Positions 49,573 through 58,885 of a stretch of 64,000 nt of DNA are shown in pieces. Source of the DNA: an uncultured Alphaproteobacteria bacterium (lineage in GTDB: Bacteria; Pseudomonadota; Alphaproteobacteria; Geminicoccales; Geminicoccaceae); the NCBI GenBank assembly GCA_937926445.1, contig CALBAK010000026.1:186001-250000 (forward strand), read 5' to 3'. The number at the start of each line of letters is the position of its first letter. Position 1 is the stretch's first letter. The notes under the pieces are model-generated. The model worked only from the letters and a program-made list of their open reading frames with translations. It was not told the origin of the DNA and ran no database searches. The position numbers and the translations under genes were made by a program.

Positions 49573-50670
49573 TCAACCCTTGGCGCGCAAGCGGATCATG
49601 TAGGTATCGAAGGTGTATTCGGCGACCTGCCACCAGAGATATTGTTCGCTGCGATAGGCGGCCACACTGTCGTACAGTTTCTTGAAGTCGGAATTCTCTT
49701 TCGAAATCTCCGCGTACAGGTCTCTGGCCGCGGCGTAACAGGCCTCGATCACCTCGGCGGGGAAGGGTCGCAGCTGGGTGCCCTGGGCGACCAGACGCTT
49801 GAGCGCCGCCGGGTTGAGATGGTCGTATTTGGCGCTCATCCACACATTGGTCTGCGCACCGGCGGTGATGCAGGCCTCCTTGTAGAGCTTCGGCAGCTCG
49901 TTCCACTTGCCGAGGTTGAAGATCAGGTGGGGGCAGGGGCCGCCTTCCCACCAGCCGGGATAGTAGTAGTACTGCGCTACCTTGTAGAAGCCGAGTTTCT
50001 CGTCGTCGTAGGGCCCGACCCATTCCGCCGCGTCGATCGTGCCCTTCTCGAGGGCGGGGTAGATGTCGCCGGCGGCGATCTGCTGCGGCACGACGCCGAG
50101 CTTCTGCAGGATGCGGCCGGCGAAGCCGCCGACACGGAACTTCAGCCCCTTGAGATCGTCGACGGTCTTGATCTCTTTGCGGAACCAGCCACCCATCTGG
50201 CAGTTGGTGTTGCCGCCCGGGATCCCGTACACGCCGAACTTGGCGAAGAACTCGTTCAACAGCTCGTTGCCGCCGCCGTGGTAGAACCAGGCGTTCATCA
50301 TCCGCGCATTGAGCCCGAACGGCAAGGCGGTGCCGAAGGTGAAGGCCGGATTCTTGCCGAAATAATAATACATCGCGGTCTGGCCGGCTTCGACCGTGTT
50401 GTTCTGCACCGCATCCAGAACCTGCAGCCCGGGCACGATCTCCCCGGCGGCGAACAGTTGGATCTGGAACTTGCCGTCCGTGAGATCGGCGACCGTCTTG
50501 CAGAACAGTTCGGCGCCACCGTAGAGCGTGTCGAGCGATTTCGGGAAGCTCGACGCCATCCGCCATTTGATGGTGGGCACAGCTTGCGCGATCGCCGGCT
50601 TCGGGAACGAGCCGGCGGCCGCGACCGCGGCGGCACCCGCGCCCGCCACGAGCTCGCGACGCTGGACCAT
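49573..50670 (-). CDS. TRAP transporter solute-binding protein DctP (mannitol/chloroaromatic type)
   Basis: Periplasmic binding protein, 365 aa. A Tat-like signal (MVQRRELVAGAGAAAVAAAG) is followed by TIKWRMASSFPKSLDTLYGG, LTDGKFQIQLFAAGEIVPGLQVLD, AMYYYFGKNPAFTFGTALPFGLNARM, LKGLKFRVGGFAGRILQKLG, QQIAAGDIYPALEKGTIDAAEWVGPYDDEKLGF and YYYPGWWEGGPCPHLIFN. The E-W-V-G-P-Y-D-D segment marks the 2-oxoacid/chloroaromatic subgroup. No intact DctQ/DctM partner is nearby, so its permease must be encoded elsewhere or is lost. Confidence 0.93.
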   Translation of the reverse strand: MVQRRELVAGAGAAAVAAAGSFPKPAIAQAVPTIKWRMASSFPKSLDTLYGGAELFCKTVADLTDGKFQIQLFAAGEIVPGLQVLDAVQNNTVEAGQTAMYYYFGKNPAFTFGTALPFGLNARMMNAWFYHGGGNELLNEFFAKFGVYGIPGGNTNCQMGGWFRKEIKTVDDLKGLKFRVGGFAGRILQKLGVVPQQIAAGDIYPALEKGTIDAAEWVGPYDDEKLGFYKVAQYYYYPGWWEGGPCPHLIFNLGKWNELPKLYKEACITAGAQTNVWMSAKYDHLNPAALKRLVAQGTQLRPFPAEVIEACYAAARDLYAEISKENSDFKKLYDSVAAYRSEQYLWWQVAEYTFDTYMIRLRAKG

Positions 50671-50767
50671 GATCTGCCTCCCCCGGCGCCCGAGGGCCTC
50701 GGACGGGACCGGGGCGCCGGGCTCGGTCCTCGCCCGCGCCGGAGGCTAGGCGCCGTCTCGTCCGGCT

Positions 50768-51325
50768 TCAAGAACGCGGCCGCCTGCCGGCCGGTGGCGG
50801 CGTCGGCTCGGCCGGCAACAGCTCGCCGCATCGCTCGACCCGATGCCGGCGGCCGACCTCGCCCGCGAGCAGGCGCGAGAGCCCGAGCGGGTCCTGCTCG
50901 AGCGCGATGCTCTCGACCACGAGGACGCAGCTCGCCCGCTCGAGGGTGCCGCGGGCCCGCATTCGGACCGTGTGGTCGAAGAGCGTGAGGCTCTCGCCCA
51001 CGAGCCCGCCGAGCCCGGCCGGCACGCTCTGGACGTGTCGGTTGCGCAGTGCCGCCTCGCCCTCGACGCGAAAGCGCCCGCCACCCACGGGCTCGGCCGT
51101 GACCCGTAAAAGGTGCGCCTCGCGTCGATTGCCCCGGCAGACCCGGGCACAGGCTTCCTCGAGTGCCGCCACGAGGTCCGGTCGGGCCTTCACCTTCGCC
51201 GTGACATCGACCGGCGCCGCCCCCGCCGTCCCCGCCGCGGCGAGCACGCCCGAAAGCATCAGGACCGGGAGCACGGCCGCGACCCGCGCTCGCTCAGTGC
51301 GCCGCGTCCCAGCTCGGACCGGCAC
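50768..51325 (-). CDS. Secreted protein of unknown function
   Basis: A 185-residue protein with a signal peptide (RRTERAR then VAAVLPVLMLSGVLAAAG, likely cut after AGA) and a compact domain containing VARVCRGNRREAHLLRVTAE-type text (CARVCRGNRREAHLL), FRVEGEAALRNRHVQ and LTLFDHTVRMRARGTLERASC. Three Cys could form disulphides. I do not recognise a family. GTG 51325 overlaps the polA end by 32 bases but gives the natural basic n-region; GTG 51274 or ATG 51259 are alternatives. Confidence 0.55.
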   Translation of the reverse strand: MPVRAGTRRTERARVAAVLPVLMLSGVLAAAGTAGAAPVDVTAKVKARPDLVAALEEACARVCRGNRREAHLLRVTAEPVGGGRFRVEGEAALRNRHVQSVPAGLGGLVGESLTLFDHTVRMRARGTLERASCVLVVESIALEQDPLGLSRLLAGEVGRRHRVERCGELLPAEPTPPPAGRRPRS

Positions 51326-54053
51326 CGGTGTCGACCACGAGCGGCACCGAGAGCCGCGCCGCTCCCGTCATCACCCGCTCGACCAGCCGTCGCGTCGCCT
51401 CCACCTCGGTTTCCGGCACCTCGAGCACGAGCTCGTCGTGCACCTGGAGGAGGAGCCGGGCCCGCGACCCCGCCCGCTCGAGCGCGCGTGAGACCCCGAT
51501 CATCGCGCGTTTGACGATGTCGGCCGCGGTCCCCTGGATCGGCGCGTTGATCGCCTGCCGCTCGGCGTAAGAGCGGCGCGAGGGAAGGCGATTGTTGATG
51601 TCCGGGATCCAGCAGCGCCTTCCGTAGAGGGTGGTGACGTAGCCCTTCTCCCGCGCCTCGGCCTTGGCCTTCTCCATGTAGTCGCGGATCCCCGGATACT
51701 GCTCGAAATAGCGGTCGATGTAGGCCTTGGCCTCGGCCTGCGGGATCCCGAGCCGCTGCGAGAGGCCGAAGGCTCCGATCCCGTAGACGATCCCGTAGTT
51801 GATCGTCTTGGCCGATCGGCGCAGCTCCGGGCCGACCTCGGAGACCGGCACCTTGAACATCTGCGAAGCCGTGATCGCGTGCACGTCCTCGCCGCGCGCG
51901 AAGGCCTCCTTCAAGGGCTTCACGTCCGCGATGTGGGCGAGGATCCGCAGTTCGATCTGCGAATAGTCGGCCGAGACCAGGAGATGCCCGGGCTCGGCCA
52001 CGAAGGCCTCGCGGATCTTGCGTCCCTCGGGGGTGCGGATCGGAATGTTCTGCAGGTTCGGCTCGGTCGAGGAGAGCCGTCCCGTGTTCGTGGCGGCCAG
52101 CATGTAGGCGGTGTGCACCCGCCCCGTCACCGGGTCGATCCGCTCGACCAGCGCGTCCGTGTAGGTCCGGGTGAGTTTCTGCAATTGCCGCCACTCGAGG
52201 ATCACCTTGGGGAGTTCGTGGCCCTGGGCCGCGAGTTCCTCCAGCACCTCGGCTCCCGTGGCGTAGGCCCCCGTCTTGGTCTTGCGACCCGTGCCGCCGA
52301 GCCCGAGCTCGTCGAACAGCACCTCGCCCAGTTGCTTGGGCGAGCCGAGGTTGAAGGGCCTGCCGGCGAGCTTCGTGGCCTTCTCCTCGAGCGCCAGCAT
52401 CTCCTGGCCGAAGACCGCCGAGAGCGCGCGCAGCCGCTCCGCGTCGACCCGGATCCCCGCCCGCTCCATCCGCGCCACGATCGGCGGCAGGGGCCGCTCG
52501 ACCGTCTCGTAGAGGCCGAGCAGGCGCTCGCCCAGGAGCTGCGGCCGCATCGCGAGCCAGAGCTCGAGCGTCACGAGGGCGTCCTCGGCGGCATACTCGG
52601 TCGCCGCGTCGATCGGCACGCGATCGAAGCCGATCTGCTCGGCACCCTTGCCGCACACCGCCTCGTAGGGGATCGTCTGCTTGCCGAGCCGGCGCTCGGC
52701 CAATTCGTCGAGCCCGTGCCCGTGCCGGCCGCCGTCGAGCACGTAGGAGACCAGCATCGTGTCGTCGAGCGGCTCGATCCGCTCGATGCCGACCCGCGCC
52801 AGCACCGAGAGGTCGTATTTGACGTTGTGGCCGATCTTCAGCACCGAGGGGTCGGCCAACACCGGCCGCAGCCGCTCGAGCACCGGCTCGAGCGGGAGCT
52901 GGCCTTCGACCGGCCGGCCGAAGGCGTCGAGGTGACCCAACGGCACGTAGAGGCCTTCGCCGGGCTCGACCGCGAGGCTCACGCCCACGAGCCGCGCCCG
53001 CATCACGTCGAGCGAGGTCGTCTCGGTGTCGAGGGCGAGCCGGCCGAGCTCGAGCGCTCGGGCGAGCACGGCGTCGAGCTCGGTAAGGGTCCGTACGGTC
53101 GTGTAGCGGGGGACAGCGGCGGAGGCGGCGGCGCCCTCGACGTCCGCCGGCTGCACCCGACGTTCGGTGCGCTCCCGCTCGGCCGCCCGGGCGAGCTCGC
53201 CGATCCGGCCGATCAGGGAGCGGAAGCCGTTCTCGCGGCAGAACGCCAGGAGCTTCTCGGCATCGAGCGGTCGCCGCCGCGCCTCCTCGAGCGGCACCGG
53301 CAGGGGCACGTCGCGCCGCAGCCCCACGAGATCGTAGGAGAGCCGTGCGGATTCGGCGTTGGCGGCGAGCGCTTCCCGCCGCTTGGGCTGCTTGATCCGA
53401 TCGAGCCCCGCGAGCAGCGCCTCGAGCGAGCCGAACTCGTCGAGCAGCTGGGCGGCGGTCTTGGGGCCGATCCCGGGGACCCCGGGCACATTGTCCGAGC
53501 TGTCCCCGGTCAAGGCCAAGAGATCGCGCACCTTCTCGGGCGGCACGCCCATCCGCTCGATCACCGCTTCGCGGTCGATCGGCTTTTGCTTCAAGGGGTC
53601 CCACATCGAGACCCCGTCGCCCACGAGCTGCATGAGGTCCTTGTCGGAGGAGACGATCAGCACCTCCTCCCCGGCTCGGCGCGCCGCCGCTGCGTAGGAC
53701 GCGATGACGTCGTCGGCCTCGAAGCCCTCGAGCTCGACCACCGGTAGCGAGAAGGCGCGGGCTGCCTCGCGCACTAGTTGGAACTGCGGCACGAGCTCGA
53801 TCGGTGCCTCTTCGCGGTTGGCCTTGTAGGCCTCGTAGAGGTCGTTCCGGAAGCTCTTCTTGCCGGCGTCGAAGACCACGACGACATGGTCCTCGGGATG
53901 TTCCTGCAGGAGCTTCCAGAGCATGTTCGTGAAGCCGAAGACGGCGTTCACCGGCGTGCCGTCCGGCCGGGTCATGGGCGGCAGGGCGAAGAAGGCCCGG
54001 AAGATGTAGCCGGAGCCGTCGACCAGGACGAGGCGGCGTTTCCTCTCGTTCAT
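51294..54053 (-). CDS. polA: DNA polymerase I
   Basis: Repair and Okazaki-fragment polymerase, 919 aa. The N-terminal 5' nuclease (LVDGSGYIFRAFFALPP, GFEADDVIASYA, LTGDSSDNVPGVPGIGPKTA) is followed by a 3'-5' exonuclease with its acidic residues in place (LALDTETTSLD, IGHNVKYDLSVL, YAAEDALVTLEL), so proofreading is probably active. The polymerase domain contains SADYSQIELRILAHI, RRSAKTINYGIVYGIGAFGLS and LLLQVHDELVLEVPE. The 240 bases between it and pyrF show no feature. Confidence 0.98.
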   Translation of the reverse strand: MNERKRRLVLVDGSGYIFRAFFALPPMTRPDGTPVNAVFGFTNMLWKLLQEHPEDHVVVVFDAGKKSFRNDLYEAYKANREEAPIELVPQFQLVREAARAFSLPVVELEGFEADDVIASYAAAARRAGEEVLIVSSDKDLMQLVGDGVSMWDPLKQKPIDREAVIERMGVPPEKVRDLLALTGDSSDNVPGVPGIGPKTAAQLLDEFGSLEALLAGLDRIKQPKRREALAANAESARLSYDLVGLRRDVPLPVPLEEARRRPLDAEKLLAFCRENGFRSLIGRIGELARAAERERTERRVQPADVEGAAASAAVPRYTTVRTLTELDAVLARALELGRLALDTETTSLDVMRARLVGVSLAVEPGEGLYVPLGHLDAFGRPVEGQLPLEPVLERLRPVLADPSVLKIGHNVKYDLSVLARVGIERIEPLDDTMLVSYVLDGGRHGHGLDELAERRLGKQTIPYEAVCGKGAEQIGFDRVPIDAATEYAAEDALVTLELWLAMRPQLLGERLLGLYETVERPLPPIVARMERAGIRVDAERLRALSAVFGQEMLALEEKATKLAGRPFNLGSPKQLGEVLFDELGLGGTGRKTKTGAYATGAEVLEELAAQGHELPKVILEWRQLQKLTRTYTDALVERIDPVTGRVHTAYMLAATNTGRLSSTEPNLQNIPIRTPEGRKIREAFVAEPGHLLVSADYSQIELRILAHIADVKPLKEAFARGEDVHAITASQMFKVPVSEVGPELRRSAKTINYGIVYGIGAFGLSQRLGIPQAEAKAYIDRYFEQYPGIRDYMEKAKAEAREKGYVTTLYGRRCWIPDINNRLPSRRSYAERQAINAPIQGTAADIVKRAMIGVSRALERAGSRARLLLQVHDELVLEVPETEVEATRRLVERVMTGAARLSVPLVVDTGAGPSWDAAH

Positions 54054-54293
54054 GGCCGAAGGCTAGCGCGCCCCTCCCGCCCCGGCCAGCCTCGCCCGTG
54101 CCGGGCCGGCGCGGTCGGCGCGCTCCCGCGATCCGCGGGTCGCTTCGGGTGCGCCTGGCCGCTCCGTGCTCTCCTCGTCTCGGGCCGCGGGCGGCCCGTG
54201 GACGCGGACCCCGATGCCACGTCGGGTACCGCGATTCCCGCGCCGGGGAGCCGCCCCGACCCCGCCCCGATGTCCTCGACCCCGAGCGGGGTC

Positions 54294-55031
54294 CTAAGGC
54301 GTCGGCGCCCCGGACCCGCGCGATTCCGCGATCTCCGCCACGATCGCCCGGGCCGCCGCGCGCGGGTCGGGGGCGGTGGTGATCGGCCGGCCGATCACCA
54401 GAAGATCGGCGCCGGCGGCGAGCGCCTCGGCGGGTGTCGCGATCCGCTTCTGGTCGCCCGCCGCGCCGCCCGCCGGCCGGATGCCCGGCACCACGACGAG
54501 CGGCCCGGGGCCGAGAGCGGCGCGCACCGCCGCGATCTCCTGTGGCGAGCAGACCACCCCGTCGAGGCCCGCTTCGCGCGCGAGCCGGGCGAGCCGGACC
54601 GCCTGCTCGAGCGGCGCGCCCGCGACCCCGGTGGCCGCGAGATCGGCGTCGTCGAGGCTCGTGAGGACGGTCACCGCGAGCAGCCGGGGCGGGGAGGGGG
54701 AGGCGCGCGCCGCCTGGACCGCCGCCTCGAGCATCGCCCGCCCGCCGGCGGCGTGGACGGTCAAGAGCGCCGCACCGAGCCCGGCCGCGGCGCGCACCGC
54801 GCCCGCCACCGTGTTGGGGATGTCGTGCAGCTTGAGGTCGAGGAAGATCGGCAGGCCGGTGGTGGCGAGCGCCCGCACCGCGGCCGGCCCCTCGGCCACG
54901 AACAGTTCGAGACCGAGCTTGAGCCCGCCGACCGCGCCCACGAGGCCGCGGGCGAGTGCCAGGGCGCCCCCGAGGTCGGGTCGGTCGATCGCCACGAGGA
55001 CCGGCCCCACGAAGCCGGCGCGGTTCGCCAC
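54294..55031 (-). CDS. pyrF: Orotidine 5'-phosphate decarboxylase
   Basis: Last step of UMP synthesis. 245 aa TIM barrel: [34 protein letters not shown], the catalytic charged cluster in [60 protein letters not shown], and [11 protein letters not shown] 55031 lies eight bases after the stop of the GGDEF gene, suggesting co-transcription. Confidence 0.96.
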   Translation of the reverse strand: MANRAGFVGPVLVAIDRPDLGGALALARGLVGAVGGLKLGLELFVAEGPAAVRALATTGLPIFLDLKLHDIPNTVAGAVRAAAGLGAALLTVHAAGGRAMLEAAVQAARASPSPPRLLAVTVLTSLDDADLAATGVAGAPLEQAVRLARLAREAGLDGVVCSPQEIAAVRAALGPGPLVVVPGIRPAGGAAGDQKRIATPAEALAAGADLLVIGRPITTAPDPRAAARAIVAEIAESRGSGAPTP

Positions 55032-55039
55032 GGCTCGGC

Positions 55040-55801
55040 TCAGGCGGTGCGCCGGACCGGGCCGGCGGCGGGATCCCGCTCGGCCGTCCGCGTGCGGCCG
55101 CGGCCGGCCCGCTTGGCGGCGTAGAGGGCGGCATCCGCCCGAGCGAAGAGCCCGTCGAGGTCGAGCCCCGGTTCGAGCACGGCGATGCCGCAGCTCACGC
55201 TCAAGGGCACCGGCCGTCCGCCGCGGCGGAAGTCGGCGAGGTGCACGGCCGAGACGATCCGGTCGGCCACCAGCCCCGCCTCGTCCGGTGCCGCACCTCG
55301 CAGCAGCACGGCGAACTCCTCGCCGCCGATCCGCCCGACGAGATCGTACTGCCGGGTGGCGGCGAGCAGCGTGCGGGCGATCAGCTTCAAGGCCTCGTCG
55401 CCGGCGGCATGGCCGTGGCCGTCGTTGATGGATTTGAAATGGTCGGCGTCGAGCACGAGAAGCGTGAGGGGCACACGATGCTCGCGCGCCCGCCGCAGCG
55501 CCTCCTCGGCGGCCTCGAAGAAGGCCCGGCGATTGAGCAGCCCGGTGAGCCCGTCGCGCCGGGCGAGCTCCTCCATCTCGCCCTTGGCCCGTGTCAGCCG
55601 GCGCAAGCGCTCGAGGAGATAGGCGACCATCGGGGTGGCGAGGAGCAGGGGCACCGCGGCGGCGAAGCTCATCCAGAACGGGTCGAGGGTGCCGTCCCGC
55701 AGAAGCGCGATCGCGACGTAGAGACCGATCGACGCCGCCACCGACAGTCCGCTCGTGAGGACCGTGCCGATCACGACGTCGCGTCCCGAGCGGACCTGCA
55801 T
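55040..55801 (-). CDS. Membrane diguanylate cyclase (GGDEF)
   Basis: 253-residue protein making cyclic di-GMP. Two TM segments at the N-terminus (about residues 10-32 and 42-62) are followed by a GGDEF domain: [42 protein letters not shown], and the active loop [12 protein letters not shown]. The inhibitory I-site RxxD is present (RQYD, five residues before GGEEF), so product inhibition is expected. No sensor domain is visible. The gene lies just upstream of pyrF and is divergent from the kamA side. Confidence 0.93.
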   Translation of the reverse strand: MQVRSGRDVVIGTVLTSGLSVAASIGLYVAIALLRDGTLDPFWMSFAAAVPLLLATPMVAYLLERLRRLTRAKGEMEELARRDGLTGLLNRRAFFEAAEEALRRAREHRVPLTLLVLDADHFKSINDGHGHAAGDEALKLIARTLLAATRQYDLVGRIGGEEFAVLLRGAAPDEAGLVADRIVSAVHLADFRRGGRPVPLSVSCGIAVLEPGLDLDGLFARADAALYAAKRAGRGRTRTAERDPAAGPVRRTA

Positions 55802-55994
55802 GCGAAGCCCTCACCCCGCACCGCGGCAGAGAAGATACCATCCGCAGACGCGCGGATCCAGCGTTGTGGACAACCCCACGGAGAATTGATCAACGCGCGG
55901 TCGCACGGCTAGCGATCCCGGCCCCGGCACCGGCGGCCGCGCGCGATGCGGGGCTCCGATCGGGTCGGCGCCGAGGGACACGACGCTTGCGGAG

Positions 55995-56015
55995 CGGCCG
56001 GATCCGGTCCGGCCG
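55995..56015. repeat. Perfect inverted repeat (8-bp stem, 5-base loop)
   Basis: CGGCCGGA and TCCGGCCG flank the loop TCCGG. It lies in the noncoding gap and could be an RNA hairpin or an operator. No T-run follows on either strand. Confidence 0.5.
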
Positions 56016-56362
56016 TCGCCCGAGCGGGAAGAGTCCACAGCCGAGAGGGAGGCCGCGGGCCGCGGTGCGCTGCGTCGAACAGCTTGCGACCCGGTCGCCG
56101 GGGGGGGCAGCTTTCGATAGAAATCTCATCAGGCGAAATAACCTTGGAGTTGATGGCTCGCGCGCTGCGCGAGGTGGCCGCCGCGCCATGCAAGACCTGC
56201 CGAAATGCCGTCTCCCCGATGCTTCGCCAATCGCCGCCTACCTCCTCTATTGGTCGTCGGCGGGTCCGACTCGCGAGAGTATTTTGCGAATGTCTCGGGC
56301 GGCAGAGGATTTACGGGAACGTCGAGGCGCGGCTCGGGTCCCGGCTCGGGATTTTCTGTACA

Positions 56363-56396
56363 GCGCCGGCCAGGTGGGCCGGCGCCTCGCGATTTT
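56363..56396 (+). terminator. Possible intrinsic terminator or attenuator before kamA
   Basis: GCGCCGGCC (56363-56371), loop AGGTG and GGCCGGCGC (56377-56385) form a perfect 9-bp GC stem, followed after seven bases by TTTT. The T-run is short and displaced, so it is a weak terminator at best. It would end a transcript entering from the noncoding gap about 75 bases before the kamA promoter. Confidence 0.45.
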
Positions 56397-56461
56397 CTCA
56401 ATATTCGCATCGACTTTTACTGCAAGCCTCATGAAGTCTGTCGCCGAGCCCCAGTAAACGC

Positions 56462-56489
56462 TTGCATGTTCGATTGACCGCCATATAAG
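56462..56489 (+). promoter_or_regulatory. kamA: Sigma-70-type promoter for the kamA cluster
   Basis: TTGCAT (56462-56467), a 16-base spacer and TATAAG (56484-56489), with the kamA ATG 55 bases further on. The box stands in an AT-richer patch. It is the only good promoter seen before the seven-gene run. Confidence 0.6.
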
Positions 56490-56544
56490 GCGCGCGAGTC
56501 GGCGAGGCGCCCCCGGGCGATCCGCCGACCGCCGGGAGACGGGA

Positions 56545-57876
56545 ATGCTCGAGCTCGACGCGGCGGACACCCTCCGCCCTCCAAGTACCGACGAAAGCGA
56601 GCGGTCCGGACCGCACGGCCCCTCCGCCGCGAGCCGCGCCGCCAGGCCCCTGCCGTCCGGCGTCGCCGGCACGGCCCGGCCCGGGCGGCGCGAAACGTTT
56701 CCGATGGGCCCGCAGGCCCGTGCGTTCAAGCGCCGGTTCTTCCCCGACACCGCGCGCGCCGAGTGGGACGATTGGCGGTGGCAGGCCCGCAACCGCCTGC
56801 GCACGCTCGCTCAGCTCGAGCGCGTTTTCCGCCTGAGCGAGGACGAACGCGAGGCGGTCCGTCGCCACCAGGGCGCGCTGCCGGTCGGAATCACGCCCTA
56901 CTACGCGGCGCTGATGGGCCTCGAGGATCCGAACGAACCGCTGCGCCGCACCCACGTCCCGGTCGGCGCCGAATATGTCCGCTCCCCCGGCGAGGCCGAC
57001 GATCCGCTCGGCGAGGACCACGATGCCGCGGTCCCGGGCCTCGTCCACCGCTACCCCGACCGTGTCCTCTTCCTCGCCACCGCCTTCTGCTCGACCTATT
57101 GCCGCTACTGCACCCGCTCGCGTCTCGTGGGCGAGGTCGGCGGCGAGTACCATTTCGCCTACGCCCAGTGGGAGAAGGCGCTCGCCTACATCGAGGCCAC
57201 GCCCACGATCCGCGACGTGCTGATCTCGGGCGGCGATCCCTTGACCCTCGGCGACGACAAGCTCGATTGGCTCCTGGGCCGTCTCGAGGCCATCCGCCAC
57301 GTCGAGTTCGTGCGGATCGGCTCCAAGGTCCCGGTCGTCCTGCCGCAGCGGATCACCCGCGGCCTGATCGCCGTCCTGCGCCGCCACCGCCCGGTCTGGA
57401 TGAGCCTGCATTTCACCCACCCGGCCGAGCTCACCCGCGAGACCGAAGAGGCCTGCGCCCGGCTCGCCGATGCCGGCGTGCCGCTCGGCTCGCAGACCGT
57501 CTTGTTGAAGGGCGTCAACGACGACGCCGAGGTCCTGAAGGCCCTCTTCCATGGTCTCCTGCGCAACCGGGTGCGGCCCTACTACCTCTTCCAGTGCGAT
57601 CCCATCACCGGCTCCGCCCATTTCCGCACCCCGGTCGAGACCGGCGTCGAGATCATCCGCCGGCTGCGCGGCTTCACGAGCGGCTATGCGGTCCCGACCT
57701 ACGTCATCGATGCCCCGGGCGGTGGCGGCAAGGTCCCGCTCCTGCCCGACTACCTGGTCGGCCGCGACGGCGACGATCTGCTCCTGCGCAACTTCGAGGG
57801 CGAGCTCTACCGCTACCGCGATCCGGGCGGCCGGATCGGCCGCGCCCTCGGCCGGGGGAGTGCCGAGCCGTGCTGA
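56545..57876 (+). CDS. kamA: Lysine 2,3-aminomutase (KamA-family radical SAM)
   Basis: PLP- and 4Fe4S-dependent enzyme that turns L-lysine into beta-lysine. The radical SAM cysteines are in FCSTYCRYCTRS. The glycine motif is LISGGDPLTLGDDKLDWLL. The PLP lysine is in IDAPGGGGKVPLLP. Both acidic residues that bind the lysine side-chain amino group in the Clostridium enzyme have counterparts (Asp in YYLFQCDPITG and Asp in YVIDAPGGGG), which argues for lysine over glutamate. 443 aa, with a low-complexity N-terminus of about 50 residues. The stop overlaps the first ligase start by seven bases. It is not next to efp or a clear epmA, so the EF-P modification role (EpmB) is less likely. Confidence 0.9.
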   Translation: MLELDAADTLRPPSTDESERSGPHGPSAASRAARPLPSGVAGTARPGRRETFPMGPQARAFKRRFFPDTARAEWDDWRWQARNRLRTLAQLERVFRLSEDEREAVRRHQGALPVGITPYYAALMGLEDPNEPLRRTHVPVGAEYVRSPGEADDPLGEDHDAAVPGLVHRYPDRVLFLATAFCSTYCRYCTRSRLVGEVGGEYHFAYAQWEKALAYIEATPTIRDVLISGGDPLTLGDDKLDWLLGRLEAIRHVEFVRIGSKVPVVLPQRITRGLIAVLRRHRPVWMSLHFTHPAELTRETEEACARLADAGVPLGSQTVLLKGVNDDAEVLKALFHGLLRNRVRPYYLFQCDPITGSAHFRTPVETGVEIIRRLRGFTSGYAVPTYVIDAPGGGGKVPLLPDYLVGRDGDDLLLRNFEGELYRYRDPGGRIGRALGRGSAEPC

Positions 57877-58880
57877 TCGGCCTCGCTTACGATCTGCGCG
57901 ATGATTATCGCGGCCTCGGGCTCGCCGAAGAGCAGCTCGCCGAGTTCGACAGCCCAGAGACCATCGCCGAGCTCGAGGCCGCCCTCCTCCGCCTCGGCCA
58001 CGCGGTGGACCGGATCGGCCATGTCCGTCGCCTGGCCGAGCGGCTGGTCGCCGGCCATCGCTGGGACCTCGTCTTCAACATCTGCGAGGGCCTCGCTGGC
58101 CGCTCGCGCGAGGCCCAGGTGCCGGCGCTCCTCGAGGCCTTCGGCCAGCCCTACACCTTCGCCGACCCGCTCGTCATGGCCGCCACCCTCGACAAGGCGG
58201 TGGCCAAGCGGTTGGTCCGCGACCACGGGCTCGCGACCGCCTCTTTCGCGCTGGTCGAGCGGGCGGCCGACATTGCCGCCGTCGACCTTCCCTTCCCGCT
58301 CTTCGCCAAGCCCGTGGCCGAGGGTACCGGGAAGGGCGTCTCGCCCGCCTCGCTCGTCCGCTCGCCAAAGGAGCTCGAGCGCGTCTGCCGGCGGCTGCTC
58401 GCCCGCTACGCCCAGCCGGTGCTGGTCGAGACCTACCTGCCCGGCCGCGAATTCACCGTCGGCATCGTCGGCAGCGGAGCCGCGGCGCGGATCGTCGGCA
58501 CTCTCGAGGTCGCGCTGCTGCCGGGTGCGGAGCCTGGCGTCTATTCCTACACCAACAAGGAGCGCTGCGAGGAGCTCGTCCGCTACACGCTCGTCGACGA
58601 TCCCGAGGCGCGGGCCGCCGCTACACTCGCGCTCGCCTGCTACCGCGCCCTCGACTGTCGCGACGCCGGCCGGGTCGACCTCCGGAGCGACGCCGCCGGC
58701 AGGCCGCATTTCCTCGAGGTCAACCCTCTGGCCGGCCTGCATCCGACCCATTCGGATCTGCCGATCCTCGCGAGCCTCGCCGGCCTCGGTTACGACGGGC
58801 TGATCGGCGCCATCGTGGCCTCGGCGGCCGAGCGGGCGGGCCTCGCCCGGGAGCGGGCGGCCCGCCGCCGGACGGGCTGA
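57870..58880 (+). CDS. ATP-grasp ligase, D-alanine-D-alanine ligase-like (ligase A)
   Basis: 336-residue ATP-grasp enzyme that should join a carboxylate to an amine through an acyl phosphate. N-terminal domain LIGLAYDLRDDYRGLGLAEEQ, VFNICEGLAGRSREAQVPALLE (Ddl-like), the ATP lid region LPFPLFAKPVAEGTGKGVSP, VETYLPGREFTVGIVG, and the metal-binding C-terminus AGRVDLRSDAAGRPHFLEVNPLAGLHPTHSDLP. These are Ddl motifs, but the lead sequence and context differ from cell-wall Ddl. GTG 57870 overlaps the kamA end. The substrate is unknown; beta-lysine is the obvious candidate. Confidence 0.85.
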   Translation: MLIGLAYDLRDDYRGLGLAEEQLAEFDSPETIAELEAALLRLGHAVDRIGHVRRLAERLVAGHRWDLVFNICEGLAGRSREAQVPALLEAFGQPYTFADPLVMAATLDKAVAKRLVRDHGLATASFALVERAADIAAVDLPFPLFAKPVAEGTGKGVSPASLVRSPKELERVCRRLLARYAQPVLVETYLPGREFTVGIVGSGAAARIVGTLEVALLPGAEPGVYSYTNKERCEELVRYTLVDDPEARAAATLALACYRALDCRDAGRVDLRSDAAGRPHFLEVNPLAGLHPTHSDLPILASLAGLGYDGLIGAIVASAAERAGLARERAARRRTG

Positions 58881-58885
58881 GCCCC

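Larger units (their letters stand above)
55802..56544. other. 743-base noncoding gap, less GC-rich than its neighbours
   Basis: No frame here reads like a protein, and AT-rich patches (for example around 56110-56160 and 56391-56440) stand out. It holds two perfect hairpins (55995-56015 and 56363-56385) and a likely kamA promoter near its right end. It may contain a small RNA or a long regulatory leader for the kamA cluster. I see no riboswitch I can name. Confidence 0.5.

Noticed and set aside
51259-55134. A 1291-residue minus-strand frame
   Set aside because: It is an out-of-frame shadow of polA and pyrF; those genes account for all conserved motifs in the interval.
55864-55873. TTGTGGACAA, similar to a DnaA box
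   Set aside because: A single box one mismatch from consensus, without AT-rich repeats, dnaA or dnaN nearby. It is not evidence of an origin.
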